From Ryuthela nishihirai (taxonomy: Eukaryota; Arthropoda; Arachnida; Araneae; Heptathelidae), in NCBI GenBank assembly GCA_038380435.1, contig JAWZYU010000011.1:74025501-74089500 (forward strand): 64,000 bases of DNA, given 5' to 3'. The notes under the pieces are model-generated. The model had not been told where the DNA came from and did no database searches. It saw only the letters and a program-made list of their open reading frames with translations. A program made the position numbers and the translations under genes. This document shows, piece by piece, positions 21,719-33,592 of this stretch. Each line of letters starts with the position of its first letter. Positions within the stretch are counted from its first letter, which is position 1.

Positions 21719-22021
21719 ACCTTAACTCCACTTTACTACCCATTGGTTATTTTACTTACGCACTTACTTACTCATTTGCTTATAAACACTGTCGGTTCCG
21801 TCATTTAATTTACTCACCTGCTCCTAAACACTCTTAGTTGGTTGAGTCATTTTATTTACTCATTGCTCCTAAACAAATGTTGGTTGGGACATTTTTGACT
21901 ACGTGACCGCAGATTTTCTTGCTATAAAAGTAGCTATAAAAGTATATAAAACTTACTTACTTATATATACTTGCTATACTTGCTATAAAAGTATATATAA
22001 AGTAGTAAAGTGGAGTTAAGG
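21719..22021. mobile_element. 303-bp element with perfect 20-bp terminal inverted repeats
   Basis: Positions 21,719-21,738 (CCTTAACTCCACTTTACTAC) are the exact reverse complement of 22,002-22,021. The interior is AT-rich with repeated TTACTTAC and TATAAAAGTA motifs and no frame. A second copy starts 11 bp later (22,032), and AAGAAGATA precedes both. I cannot assign a superfamily. Confidence 0.65.
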
Positions 22022-22031
22022 CTAAGAAGAT

Positions 22032-22232
22032 ACCTTAACTCCACTTTACTACCCATTGGTTATTTTACTTACGCACTTACTCATTTGCTTATAAACACTG
22101 TCGGTTCCGTCATTTAATTTACTCACCTGCTCCTAAACACTCTTAGTTGGTTGAGTCATTTTATTTACTCATTGCTCCTAAACAAATGTTGGTTGGGACA
22201 TTTTTGACTACGTGACCGCAGATTTTCTTGCT
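22032..22232. repeat. Partial tandem copy of the preceding element
   Basis: It is nearly identical to 21,719-21,925 apart from a short TTAC indel, and ends at the shared GCAGATTTTCTTGCT phrase. The right half of the element is missing. Confidence 0.85.
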
Positions 22233-22356
22233 GAGGAATAACTTTTTACAGTCTGAACCTAAAATTATTATATTGTGGCGACTCTCCCTCACGAAAACGA
22301 GATTCAATGATTGGCATCCGCAAAGCCCTAAATACTCTGTTAGCTGGCTCTTTTTA

Positions 22357-23384
22357 CACTGAAGTGCCATTGAATTAGGGTAGCTAGTAACGTAATTAGG
22401 GTACCTAGTAACGTGTTGGACACTCTCTAGCCTGATAACGGCCGCCTGCGACGAGGCAAGGACTCCGCAAGCTTGCGTAAATGCTCCACAGGCATGCCGA
22501 CCCCTGCATCCTCCAGAGCTGTCCATAATTCTCTCAAGGTCGTCGATGATGGGACACAGGCCCGAACACTCTGCTCGACTGTATCCCAAAGATTTTCGAT
22601 GGGATTTAAATATGGGCTTCTAGGTGGCTAATTCATTATTTCAAAGTCAGTGATATGCTCCTGCAACCATGCAGTAGCCATCCTGGACCTGTGAGATGAA
22701 CAGTTGTCTTGCTGGTAGATGCCATCTCCATTGGGATGCAGTCTCCCATCGGCGTGATGAAGTTTAAATCGGGATTAATCACTCCAGGCTATCCGTTGAC
22801 AATTTTCGATGGTCCAGTTTCGATGTTCTTTAGCTCAGGCAATACGGTGAGCGTGATGTCGTGCCATTATAAGTGGGATGCACGTAGGTCGGCGGCTCCC
22901 GAAACCGAGACGATGAAGTGAGCATCGCATGGTCTGTGCATTGACTTCCTAGCTGGAACCCACGTTCAGATGGGAGGTGATTTCAGATAATGTCTGGCTG
23001 CTATCGGTCCATATGATGCGGGTCAGACGGCGAAGCCCGCGATCATTGAAGGCTGGTTGTCCTTTGCAGTTTGTCTGGGTGCTTGTTTTTTTTTTTGCCG
23101 GAATTTTTATACTCCTGGAACACTCTTGAAACTGTGGTACGAGAAAATCCAAGTTCATTGGCAATTTCGGAGATCGATCCGTCGAGCACCTACGATCTGC
23201 CCTCTGTCAAATGCATCTAAATCCCGTGCCTTTCCCATTACACCTCTCACGACGAATGGCTGAGGTAGCCAAAGCTGACAGCCATATATGACCAGAGTTT
23301 CAGCCACGCATGCGCACAAATGAGAGACTTGCAGTGCTGAATTTGGATAACGTCTCCTATCCCTTATTCAATGGCACTTCAGTG
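22357..23384 (-). mobile_element. Tc1-like DNA transposon, 1,028 bp, with TIRs and TA target
   Basis: The ends are inverted repeats: the left CACTGAAGTGCCATTGAAT pairs with the right ATTCAATGGCACTTCAGTG. Both are flanked by TA (22,355-22,356 and 23,385-23,386), the Tc1/mariner target. The size and internal transposase relic agree. Confidence 0.92.
22440..23238 (-). pseudogene. Tc1-like transposase, broken
   Basis: The start is recognisable (MGKARDLDAFDRGQIVGARR from 23,238), the usual opening of the helix-turn-helix domain in this family. The catalytic region shows QQDNCSSHRS with the second Asp (about 22,705-22,735), and a PRSPYLNPIENLWDTVEQSV-type segment (about 22,555-22,620). There Tyr stands where Asp is usual, before the third acidic residue. 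Several frameshifts and stops separate the parts. The enzyme would cut and paste its element at TA; this copy is dead. Confidence 0.85.
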
Positions 23385-23386
23385 TA

Positions 23387-24727
23387 TTTTGCAAAACAAT
23401 TCGAAAGAGCATATCCTAATGTTTGGAGATACTGGTCGACTGAATTAAAAATTCTAATTCCTCCTATGTTAAAAACCCCTTGAAATGTAGGAAAACAAGT
23501 AGTTCAACGAAAAGCATGTGGTAACGTAAACTGTGCGTAATATTAAATAGCATGATAGTTGTGAAAACTGAATAATAGCAAATTCTTTCTTTAGCGAAGT
23601 ATGAATATCCAAATCATTCCAGGTTAAATGGCATGATCTTCCAATCGTTTCTTGCCCGATTAATGATTTTATGAGATGTACAGTTGAAAAATTAGAACTA
23701 GAAATGCATCAAGAAGTAATGAGACTGAAATGAAATAAAAACAACGATGGATATGGCAACATGTTTGTTAATTGTTCCCCCTGAAGATAATCTCCGAGGG
23801 ATCGAATATACATCTTATAGCGCCCATATAACTTTGGAAAGACTTAGAAAACTCGTCTGCTATTTTTTAACAATATTAATTTTAATGTTTTTGGGATTTA
23901 TAGAATTTACTTTCAGCGATTCCATAATTAGATAAATTTGTGACGTTCCTTAATCTTTGAAATTTTCAGCGTCGAGTTTTTTTTTTTTCGTTATTTTTTT
24001 CCTTTGTTTCGCTTTTCTTTTCATGTTCATTTAAATAAAAAAAATTGCCACAATAAATTATGAATTATTAAAAACCAAATGAGTTTTTTATTTTGTTGAA
24101 AACATGTCAAACGACAACCCCCCACTGCAAAACTCCTTTTTTAACACATTTTTACTGAACAACTACTCAAAGGTTAACCTTCGTGTGAAAAACATCAGAA
24201 GAGTTTATTATATTATAATCACTATGATTACATTGCAAGGGTTTTATTTCACGGTTTTTCCTCCATACCGTTTACTTAATAAAGTCTGATCTTTGAGAAT
24301 TGAATCTGGTGATCTGAAAATATCGAGTTTTTCCGGTATGCCAAATTCCTGTGATTCAAATGCATAATATTATTATCAAGAAATCTTTCGAACATTTCTT
24401 TTATGTAATTTAATTATCAAAAAATGTTTTTCAAGTAACCGAAAAAGATATATTTTGTACAAACGGTAGAAACAGTTTTAAGAAAAGAAGATAAGCAGAA
24501 AATAACCTACTCATCTGGATGATACCTGAAGTGATGAACTGTCACCGGTCTTGTCTTGCTGAACACCATTCACAGTTCCTTGAAGAAGAGAAAAAAACAG
24601 AGAATACAAATTGATATACGAGCAAATGATAATAAAGTAAAAAGAGCTTATTTTTAATACTATTTGACACAAAACTATTGAAGAATTTTCAACAGTTTCT
24701 GTTGATAAAATGCGTTTATGTGTAAAA
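23387..24727. other. AT-rich sequence, no gene seen
   Basis: No domain-bearing frame, RNA gene or bounded repeat is recognised. Homopolymer T and A tracts lie at about 23,980-24,060. Confidence 0.4.
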
Positions 24728-25164
24728 CAGGGATGCACAAACTTTTTTTTTGATATCGCATCGAAGTCAGAATAGAGAAATATGGTATTTGCTGTGGGCC
24801 AATGGTTGAAAGTTAGGGGAGGAAGAAAAAGTTTTCTTTGTTTATTACATTTTTCTTGTTATATGTATAGGTACAAAATTATAGCAAAAAAACAAACTAT
24901 TAACATGAAATTTATTTTAATGTCAAAACTGAAGTTGTCTTGTCAAAACAATATGTGAAGAATGGGGCTGGATCTCAGAAATGGCTGCTGAACCTTCAGT
25001 TTTAATGACATAGCTAATTGTATGGCATTATCTGAATTTCTGTCCTTAGTCTTATTATACCATTCACTTTTGCATAGCTAGACTGAAAAATTATATTTTA
25101 TATTTTGCAATTTTCGCGGGTGCCAGATAAAACTGCTAAAAAGGTCAGAGTTTGTGCATGCCTC
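24728..25164. mobile_element. Non-autonomous hAT element, 437 bp
   Basis: The left end CAGGGATGCACAAACTTT and right end …GAGTTTGTGCATGCCTC are inverted repeats. The adjoining octamers GTGTAAAA and ATGTAAAG match at six of eight bases, consistent with an aged 8-bp target duplication. There is no transposase. Confidence 0.65.
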
Positions 25165-25540
25165 ATGTAAAGTATGCTGGAATTCTTAAACCTATAAAAC
25201 TGCGAACGTCTTATGAATATCCACAAAATATCAGTAATAACCATATGGCATTCTATATGAAAAGGACATCTTTGAGATATCCATCGGCGAACATCCACTG
25301 TACGTCTTAGAGATGCCGTGGATATCCACGTTTTTCTACAATTAAATTCCCCACTCGGCTTCCCGAGAGCAAAAAGAAAAAACTTGATGCATCGACAAAA
25401 GCCGAACTTATCCGAGTAAAGGATAAAACAAAAAGTTGTGAACTGATTTACAAAAACGTACAATTAAGTCTTCCCCTAATTTTGGTATTCCGAATTCTTT
25501 CTCCCTGTATAGAAATGACCCTGATTTCAGCTGGAATAAA

Positions 25541-25722
25541 AAATAACCCCTCAAGCAGCTGCTTGTCACAGAGGTCCGATCGAACCTGTCAGTTTAATAC
25601 CCAAAAGATTTCTGAGGATGATAAGACCTCAGCAAAAAGATAATACAAGCGAGTAAACATCATGAGTTCTCCTGGCATCTCTGATCGGTAGCCAAGCACG
25701 CTACCCACTGAACCACATAATG
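25541..25722 (-). mobile_element. SINE-B copy 1
   Basis: The tail palindrome region (CTCAAGCAGCTGCTTG) lies at the low-coordinate end. The tRNA-like head (complement of GGTAGCCAAGCACGCTACCCACTGAACCAC) is at the high end, so it is on the minus strand. The middle is diverged from the other copies. Confidence 0.8.
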
Positions 25723-25769
25723 TTTAATAAAGTCTAAGAGTAATAAAATCATTGGAATGAAAAAAAAAC

Positions 25770-25985
25770 CTATGCCTCGATTTACACGGTACTCTATTAA
25801 CACGGTTTCGGCTTTACACGGTCAAAAATATGCAACCAGTTTCGATTTACAGGATGATAGACTCGGTTTTACATTGTCAAAAATGTCCTAGTTTTGTTTT
25901 ATAAGATTACAGCCTCGGTTTTACATTGCCAAGAAATGCAACCATGATTATAGACTCGGTTTTATACGGTACGGATTAGATTCTT
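25770..25985. repeat. Degenerate tandem motif CTCGGTTTTACACGGTCAAAAATG
   Basis: Five to six imperfect repeats of a ~30-60-bp unit: CCTCGATTTACACGGT, TTTCGGCTTTACACGGTC, TTTCGATTTACAGG, ACTCGGTTTTACATTGTC, CCTCGGTTTTACATTGCC and ACTCGGTTTTATACGGT. No frame is open. Confidence 0.75.
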
Positions 25986-26890
25986 TCTTAAACGTATATG
26001 GATATATCGATCCTATATATTATGAAATTGCAGTTGTGTAGCGTCAAGGAAGGTTATTAGACTGTCGTCCCAAAGTAGAAATCAACTAAACCGTTTTAAT
26101 TCACACCGTTCATTTTACTGCGTTTTAGAGTTAAATAATTTCTGGGAAAATGCATGAAATATGAGCAAGTTCGTTAATTTTTTTTGCCTCCATCCTCCCC
26201 CTTACTAGCATTCTCAAAAAAAGGGGGCCTGGATGGCCCATTTCCTCCCAGATCCGGCCTTGTTTCGGTGTATTAACTCACACAGCGTCGCCTGAGACAT
26301 TTTGACCCCCCAGGTACTTGCTTTTTACCGCTCCCTAGGGAACTGCGTTTGAACACCCAAATAATTCTACTTTTAGTAGTTACAAGTAAATGTATTTTTT
26401 TCGTCCCCCCCCAAAAAAAAACTAAGCTCTATCCCTTTAATTAAAATTTGTTTCTTTTGCCGTTCCTACTGATTTCATTTTCCCTTGCTCCAATCGATCT
26501 TGATATTTTCGATAAATTTAATGGAGTACATTTTCCTCTGTTTCCACATTGAAATAAAAGGCCAGGTAAAATCTTAAGTAATGAGATTTAAAATTACTAT
26601 GTTGCAAAATCATATAAAGATATTAGCATGTGCTATCATAGCACTTTGATTAAGGGAGGACTCATCAGACTGATAAGGGGCGCTGAGGGCTTACAATGTC
26701 CGAAGCCTTTGATATTACGGGTCCCTGGGACCTCATAGGAAGAGGATTGTTCTTAATAATAATAATTGCTATTTTTCAGAAATTTCACAGAATTGGGGAA
26801 AAGCGATTTTAAGCTTCTCTCAAAAGAATAAGTATTGAAATCTTGAAAAAGAAATCGAATTTTTTATCGTACTCTGCAACAGCTAAAGTC
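25986..26890. other. Intergenic sequence with a partial MITE
   Basis: A minus-strand partial copy of the CAGGGCCGGATCTA MITE lies at 26,165-26,263 (ends …CAGATCCGGCCTTG). The remainder shows no gene. Confidence 0.5.
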
Positions 26891-26894
26891 CCTG

Positions 26895-29800
26895 AAGGAG
26901 TTGCCTCACCCTCGTGGGAGAGTTGGCAAAATTCAGGTGAGATGTAAAAATTGGTTTTTTTTCTGTAAAATTATGGCAAGTTGGCAAAATCTAGGGACAG
27001 TTGGCAAAATTCTGATTGACTTGGCAAAATCGTAAAAGATTGGAAAAATTTAGGTGAGATTTAAAAATTGGGATTTTTTTCTGTAAAATTATGGCAAGTT
27101 GGCAAAATCTAGGGGAAGTTGCCAAAATTCGGATGGCTTGACAAAATCTTGAGGAGTTGACAAAATTCGGAGTAACTTGGCAAAATCGTGGGGAGTTGGC
27201 AAAATTCAGGTGAGATGTAAAAATTGGGATTTTTTTCTGTAAAGTTATGATGAGTTGGCAAAATCTAGGAGAGTTGGCAAAATTCGGAGTGACTTGGAAA
27301 AATCTTAGGGAGTTGGCAATATTCAGGGGACATGTAAAAATTGGGATTTTTTCTGTAAAATTATGGCGAGTTGGCAAAATCTGGAGAGATGAAAATACTT
27401 AGAGAGTTGGCAAAATCTAGGGGCAGTTGGCAAAATTCAGAGTGACTTGGAAAAACCTTGGGGAGTTGGCAAAATTCAAGTGAGATGTAAAAATTGGAAT
27501 TTTTTTCTGTAAAATTATGGCGAGTTGACAAAACTTAGGGAGTTGACAAAATTTGGAGTAACTTGGCAAAATCGTGGGAAGTTGGCAAAATTCGGGTGAG
27601 ATGTAAAAATTGGGTTTTTTTCGGTAAAATTGTGGCGAGTTGGCAAAATTCGGAGTGACTTGGTAAAATCGTGGAGAATTGGAAAAATTCAGAGTGACTT
27701 GATAAAATCTTGGGGAGTTGAGAAAATTCAGGAGAGATGTAAAAATTGGGATTTTTTCTGTAAAATTATGGCGAGTTGGCAAAACTTAAGGAGTTGGCAA
27801 AATCTAGGGGCAGTTGCAAAAATTCGGAGTGACGACAAAATCTTCTGGAGTTGGCAAAATTCGGCTGGACTTGGCAAAATCGAGGGGAGTTGGCAAAATT
27901 CTGGTGAGATGTAAAAATGCGATTTTTTTCTGTAAAATGGCGAGTTGGCAAGATTCGGAGTGACTTGGAAAAATCTTGGGGAGTTGGCAAAATTCAGGTG
28001 AGATGTAAAAAATTGGAAATTTTTTTCTCTAAAATTATGGCGAGTTTGGAAAAACTTAGGGATTTGGCAAAATTCGGAGTGACTTGGCAAAATCTTGGGG
28101 AATTGACAAAACTCGGAATAACTTGGCAAAATCGTGGGGAGTTGGTAAAATTCAGGTGAGATGTAAAAATTGGGATTCTTTTTTTGTAAAATTGTGGCGA
28201 GTTGGCAAAATCTAGGGGCAGTTGGCAAAATTCGGAGTAACTTGCTAAAATCGTGGAGAATTGGAAAAATTCAGAGTGACTTGATAAAATCTTGGGGAGT
28301 TGAGAAAATTCGGAGTGACTTGGTAAAATCGTGGGGAGTTGGCAAAATTCAGGGGAGATGTAAAAATTGGGATTTTTTTTCTGTAAAGTTATGATGAGTT
28401 GGGAAAATCTAGGAGAGTTGGCAAAATTCGGAGTGACTTCGAAAAATCTTAGGAAGTTGGCAATATTCAGGGGAGAAAAAATTGGGATTTTTTCTGTAAA
28501 ATTATGGCGAGGTGGCAAAATCTGGAGAGATGAAAATACTTAGAGAGTTGGCAAAATCTAACGGCAGTTGGCAAAATTCAGAGTGACGCAAAAATCTTGG
28601 GAATTTGGCAAAATTCGGATGAGATGTAAAAATTGGGATTTTTTTTCTGTAAAATTGCAGTGTTTGGCAAAATCTAGGGACAGTTGGCAAAATTCGGAGT
28701 GACTTGGCAAAATTTTAGGGAGTTGACAAAATTCAGTTTGTCGGATTTTAGGGAGTTGGCAAAATTCGGAGTGACTTCGCAAAATTCAGGTGAGATGTAA
28801 AAATTGGGAATTTTTCTGTAAAATTATGGCGAGTTGGCAAAATCTAGGGGCAGTTGGTAAAATTCGGAGTGACTTGTCAAAATCGTGGAGAGTTGACAAA
28901 ATTCAGGTGAGTTGTTAAAATTGCAGTTTTTTTTCTGTAAAATTATGGCGTGTTGGGAAAATCCATGCAACTTCGCAATATCCAGGAAAGTTGGCAAATC
29001 TTAGGGGAGTTGGCAAAATTCAGAGCGGCTTTGCAGAAAACAGGTGTGATGTAAAATTGGGATTTTTTTTCTGTAAAATGTGGCGAGATGGCAAAATCTA
29101 GGGCTGTTGGCAAAATTTGAATCCACTTGATAATATACGGGCGAGTTGTGAAAATTGGAATTGTTTTTGTAAAATTAAGGAGAGTTGACAAAATCGAGAA
29201 AACTTGGCAAAATCTAGGGAAGTTGGCCAAACTGGAAACCACTTGGTAAAGTACAGGTGAGTTGTAAAAATTTGAATTCGTTTTGTGAAATTAAGGAGAG
29301 TTGGAAAAACCAAGAACTCTTGGCAAAATCTAGGGGATTTGGCAAAATTCGAAGCCACTTGGTAAAATACAGAGGAGTTGTGAAAATTGTGCCTTTCTTG
29401 TGCAATTAATGAGAGTTGATAAAATTCGAAGTGACTTGGGAAATTCAAGGAAGATGTAAATATTGCGATTTTTTCTCTAAAATTACGGCGAATTGGCAAA
29501 ATGTAGGTAGTTGTCAAAATTCGAATGCACTTGGTAAAATACAGGCGAGTTGTGAAAATTGAGATTTGTTTTGTGAAATGAAGGAGTGTTGGACAAATCG
29601 AGGAAACTTAACAAAATGTAGGACAGTTGTCGAAATTCGAATCCATTTGGAAAATACGGGTGAGTTGTGATATTGGGATTGGGTTTGTAAAATTAAGGAG
29701 AGTTGACAAAATTGATAAAACTTTGCAAAATATTGGGGAGTTTGAAAATTTCGAAGTGACTTGACAATTTTAGGAGAGATGTAAAGATTGGGATTGGCTT

Positions 29801-30138
29801 TGTGAAATTAAGGAGAGTTGGCTAAATCAAGGGATAGTTGGGAAAATTCACACTGACATGCTACAATTCAGACGATATTCCAAAATATTGAAATATTGGG
29901 ATTATTTCCGTGAAATTATGGCTAGTTGGCAAAATTGGAAGTCAAATGGAAAAATGCAGGACAGTTGTGTAAAATTGCTCAACACTCCCCCCTCCCCCTT
30001 CCCACTGAGCGAAAATCTAGGTACGAACCAGAAAGAGAGATTATTATATCAGATGGCAAAATTTGATTTTCGAGTTGGAAAATTTTCGACTTTTACTCCC
30101 CCCCCCCTCCAACTATATAGTCCTTCGCTACGCCCCTG
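26895..30138 (-). mobile_element. Minisatellite-filled hAT element, long copy (left end missing)
   Basis: The right terminus …CTTCGCTACGCCCCTG at 30,138 is the reverse complement of the left terminus of the complete element at 48,612-49,888. The adjacent unique sequence (GAGTTGGAAAATT, C-rich block) also matches. The opposite terminus is not found near 26,890. The interior is about 3.1 kb of GTTGGCAAAATT repeats. No transposase is present. Orientation is given relative to the complete copy. Confidence 0.75.
26905..29960. repeat. Two-level minisatellite (19-20-bp unit, GTTGGCAAAATY)
   Basis: The basic unit alternates between forms such as TTGGCAAAATTCGGAGTGAC and TTGGCAAAATCTTGGGGAG. Every five to eight units it is punctuated by a ~44-bp linker, GAGATGTAAAAATTGGGATT…CTGTAAAATTATGGCGAG, giving irregular higher-order units of about 110-170 bp. 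It decays toward 29.0-29.9 kb. Long open frames on both strands are by-products of the repeat and I do not call them genes. Confidence 0.95.
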
Positions 30139-30307
30139 AGTGTAATATATCCGAAAATATTCAGGAGGTCCATAATCAACTGATCTTGCATTTGCCCCAT
30201 TTGCGGCAATGTGGTACAGGCATACACGAACTCAAATCATGAGTTGTCTAACCACGATTTTGGGTGACAATGAATAATCAATGTCGTGGCCACTTAGGTC
30301 ACTTGAC

Positions 30308-30532
30308 TTCATGGATGGGACGTAAAGCCGTGGCCCTGTGTGAGGGAGAGCCATACCCTGTGCATTAAGTGCTGGATGGTCTTAATGGGAGACTACCATC
30401 GACTACCATCGACCATCTGTCTCCCAACAGCTGTCCAGTGGGTCCCCTCCCCCAACCTTCTCTGAGCCCTAGGGTCATTGTGACCTGGCCATTTGTGAGC
30501 AAAAAAAGTTCGCTCAGAGGTGAAACAACCCA
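30308..30532 (+). mobile_element. SINE-A copy 8, 5'-truncated
   Basis: It begins at ATGGATGGGACGTAAAGCCG and ends at the tail GGTGAAACAACCCAA. It contains a local triplication of GACTACCATC near 30,390-30,412. Confidence 0.9.
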
Positions 30533-31360
30533 AACCGAGTCACGTGCTGCTTAAAAGGCATTTAAAGAGCGAAAAAAAGGCAATGAAAAAAGAGAAATCG
30601 CTCTCCGAAATGAAATGTCAACTAGAGCTACTCTTCTTCCTTACTTCCCTGAATTTTGTTCAGATTCCCATGTTCTCCAATTAGCCATTCTAAGCAGTAC
30701 TGAGTAGCCACTTCTTAGGTGCCATGTTATGTGAATAGTAACTCAGATACGGAGCTCAGTAACTTCTTAAATAATCCTGAGACGGAAGATAATTTAAAGA
30801 TCTCAATGAACTCTCGGTTTCCAACAATTAGTGTTCAATATTTCAAGAGTTGTGGAAACGGAAACATTTAGCACGTTAGCTAGTCCTGCAGAAAAATCGT
30901 TCAAAATTGTCGAAAGGTAACGCAATTATTACGCGAACTGTTAAAAATACTCTTACAGGTGTTAGTAAACGCTTATTGCTTTCATTTTAACTTTTGATTG
31001 AGATCTTGAAATTGTTTTCAGTCACACTTTTTTTTTATGAAAGCTTATTTAAGAAGTACAGATCTGTATCTGCGTTAATAGTTACATAACACGAAACTGT
31101 ATCTAATAAAGTGGTTGCTGAGTATATACGATATTTGGTGCAGAAACGTTAAAATGAGAATAACAAATTTCTTAATCTTAGCAATAATTTACAAAGCTTC
31201 GAATTAATTTAAAGCTAAGTAAGAACACATTTTTAACTACTTCAATTTAAACTCTTTTATGTCAAAAAGCTGTCGAAGTCCCCTACGATAATTCTTCTCA
31301 AGGTTCATGGACAAAATATACATATACAAAGTATCCCGTTAATGAAAACAGTGACAAGTT
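30533..31360. other. AT-rich sequence, no gene seen
   Basis: No recognised domain, RNA or bounded element. Confidence 0.4.
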
Positions 31361-32106
31361 AGATTGTTTTCACTGTGAGCGACACTTTTCTGCACACAAT
31401 GGACTAAATGACAAGTTGACAAGGACCTAGAAAAGATTTTGGGGAGGGGACCCACTGGAACAGCTGTTAGGAGTTATTATTAATAAAATAATAATATTAT
31501 TACAAAAATAAAAATAAAACCTTCATTTATAATATTTTCACTAAATGTTTCTCTATATATTCTACCTACGTTATATAACTCTACAAGTACTTGTTTTGAT
31601 ATGGAATCTTCAGCCGACATAAAGTAATTCATGTTCATTCATTCTTATATCCGCTAACATAGCAGCACCAGTTACGTCCACTGCAACTTCACGTCTACAC
31701 TGGAGAAAAATTGAAAACCATTTGCCATACAGGTGTAGACAGTTGAAGGCATGCGTCCAATGCATTCCATCTAAGGCATGCATTAGATGGCATGCGTCCA
31801 ACGCATTCCATCTAAGGCATGCATTAGACTGCTCGGTGTTGAAAAGCGGAATTGAAAGTTGAAAGTGAAGTTGAAGATGAAAGCGCACAAGTGTGGACAT
31901 AGCCATTCAGCGTGTTCTTTAACGTGCACAGGGTATGGCTCTATTCCGCACACGGGGCCACGGCTAACGTCACATCCGACAGACGGCGGCCTTTCTAAAC
32001 CCGTCGGTGTCCTCTACTGGCGGAGGGGAGTTTTGGGGAGATAATCCTCAACGCTGGCGCATCTGGGACTCGAATCTGGGAACTGCAGATTACGAGCCTG
32101 GCGAGC
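31361..32106 (-). mobile_element. SINE-A copy 9, split by a ~430-bp insertion
   Basis: The tail half (31,361-31,473) and head half (31,903-32,106) are parts of one minus-strand copy. Unrelated sequence (31,474-31,902) lies between them, and about 30 bp of SINE are missing at the junction. The inserted stretch contains a 41-bp tandem duplication (31,748-31,829, GGCATGCGTCCAATGCATTC repeated). The head ends at GCCTGGCGAGCTG, about 100 bp from the inner edge of the right inverted arm. Confidence 0.85.
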
Positions 32107-32953
32107 TGTGGATGATCTCTCTGCCGAGGTTTCGCCAGCAGGCCGTGGGTAAAACATAACTGGCTGTACAGAAAGGAAAAAAAAGGAACTTAAGAGTTTG
32201 TTTATCTCTAATCTAATGTAAGTGTGTATTAATAGAAGTATTTAAGTATCATTCGACACCAGAGCCTCATCAGCCATCATCAGCTGATCTCAGATCTTCT
32301 GCTGGTGAGAGAGCACCAAAATGCAATTGGTCAGCTAATGACGTTGCCCACCTCTCACGAACTAGGACGTTGAGGTTGGATTTTGAGAGGCACCACTCCC
32401 CCCAATACTCCGCTAAATTTGGAATAAGCCATTCGCTATTTCATTTTAGGAAAGGTGGAGTAGTAGAAAAAACTGCAAAAAAAACGCGGAAAAATCCATC
32501 AGGCTTTAATTCAGCCTCGGAGAGAATCGCCGCTTACATCCAACTGATGGGTGGGCGAATGAGTCCCTTCAGTAGCAACTCGCCTCGAATTGGGGAGTGC
32601 GACACACAATAAAAGATGAGAAAATCATGTAAAATAAAACAAACTGCATAAAAAACTAGTTTTTTTAAAAATAAACGAAAAGTAAGCAAGTGAAAAATAA
32701 AAATAACCATAGAATACTTTCTACTGCTATTCTTTAAAAACAAACTATATAAAAAACTCTTTTTTTATTAAAAAAACAAAACATGAAAAGAAAAAAAACT
32801 CATAAAAAACTACTTTTATTATTGAAAAAAACCAAAAGAAAAGACGCACAAACGATAAAAAAACTAATGAAAAAAACCAAATACTCTAAAAAGTGATGCA
32901 CCAGGAAGCACCCTGGCCAAGATTGGTTAGGGAGCCTGCCGCAAAGAACTTAC

Positions 32954-33278
32954 CTTCCCCTCATTATTGAGAAGCTGAGGGAGGATCCCACCTGCACAGA
33001 CTAAACAGATAGGAGAGGAACCTTGTTCAGGTTTTCTCTCGACAAGGGACAAGGCCCCCCGGAAAGTAGCCAGGTTCTCCAACCCAGCCTCTATCCGGTT
33101 AAGCTGACACGATGGCCCGGTTCTTCAACCCGACCACTGTCTCAGTCAGGACGTTTACATGTACAACAGACAACACATCCCCCACTCGATACAGTGGCCC
33201 TGTTCCTTCAACCTGACCCCTGTACAGCAGGGGCGAAATGACACCATAAGACTAAGGAACCAGCATTGCCTGGATTTC
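32954..33278 (-). other. Candidate exon B (325 nt), right copy
   Basis: Minus-strand counterpart of 15,111-15,435 with the same acceptor (pyrimidine tract ending CAG, 33,279-33,280) and donor (GTAAGTTC, from 32,953 downward). I see no difference from the left copy over 325 nt. See the left copy for internal repeats and reading frame. Confidence 0.55.
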
Positions 33279-33592
33279 CTGGAAAAGAAAAAGAAAAGGA
33301 AAAACTTCTCAAACCTCTTAAAGAAACTCCTAATTTCATAACACAGAATTTAAACAACATTTCTAGTTTCATATTTAACTTTTATTTTTTGCTATTATGT
33401 TTATGAGCAAAGCAGAACCAAATTAGTCTTCTATATCATATTTTGTTCAAAAAATTCGCCACATGCTTAATGGACAATAACGCCAATAACAACATAATTT
33501 TATCTGCTTAAAGTAGAAATTTCAATTTGTGATTTTAAGAAATTTTCTTTTCATTATGAAAGAAAAGCAACGATTCAAGACTTTATATACAC

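Noticed and set aside
23057..23263. Frame on the plus strand of the 22.4-23.4 kb Tc1 element
   Set aside because: Antisense shadow of the decayed transposase.
25098..25463. 121-codon minus-strand frame
   Set aside because: AT-rich, no domain, and overlaps a hAT MITE end.
26991..28690. Many long open frames with repeated residues such as ANSPRFCQ and FTEKIPIF
   Set aside because: They are translations of the ~20-bp minisatellite; frames occur on both strands and have no independent coding signal.
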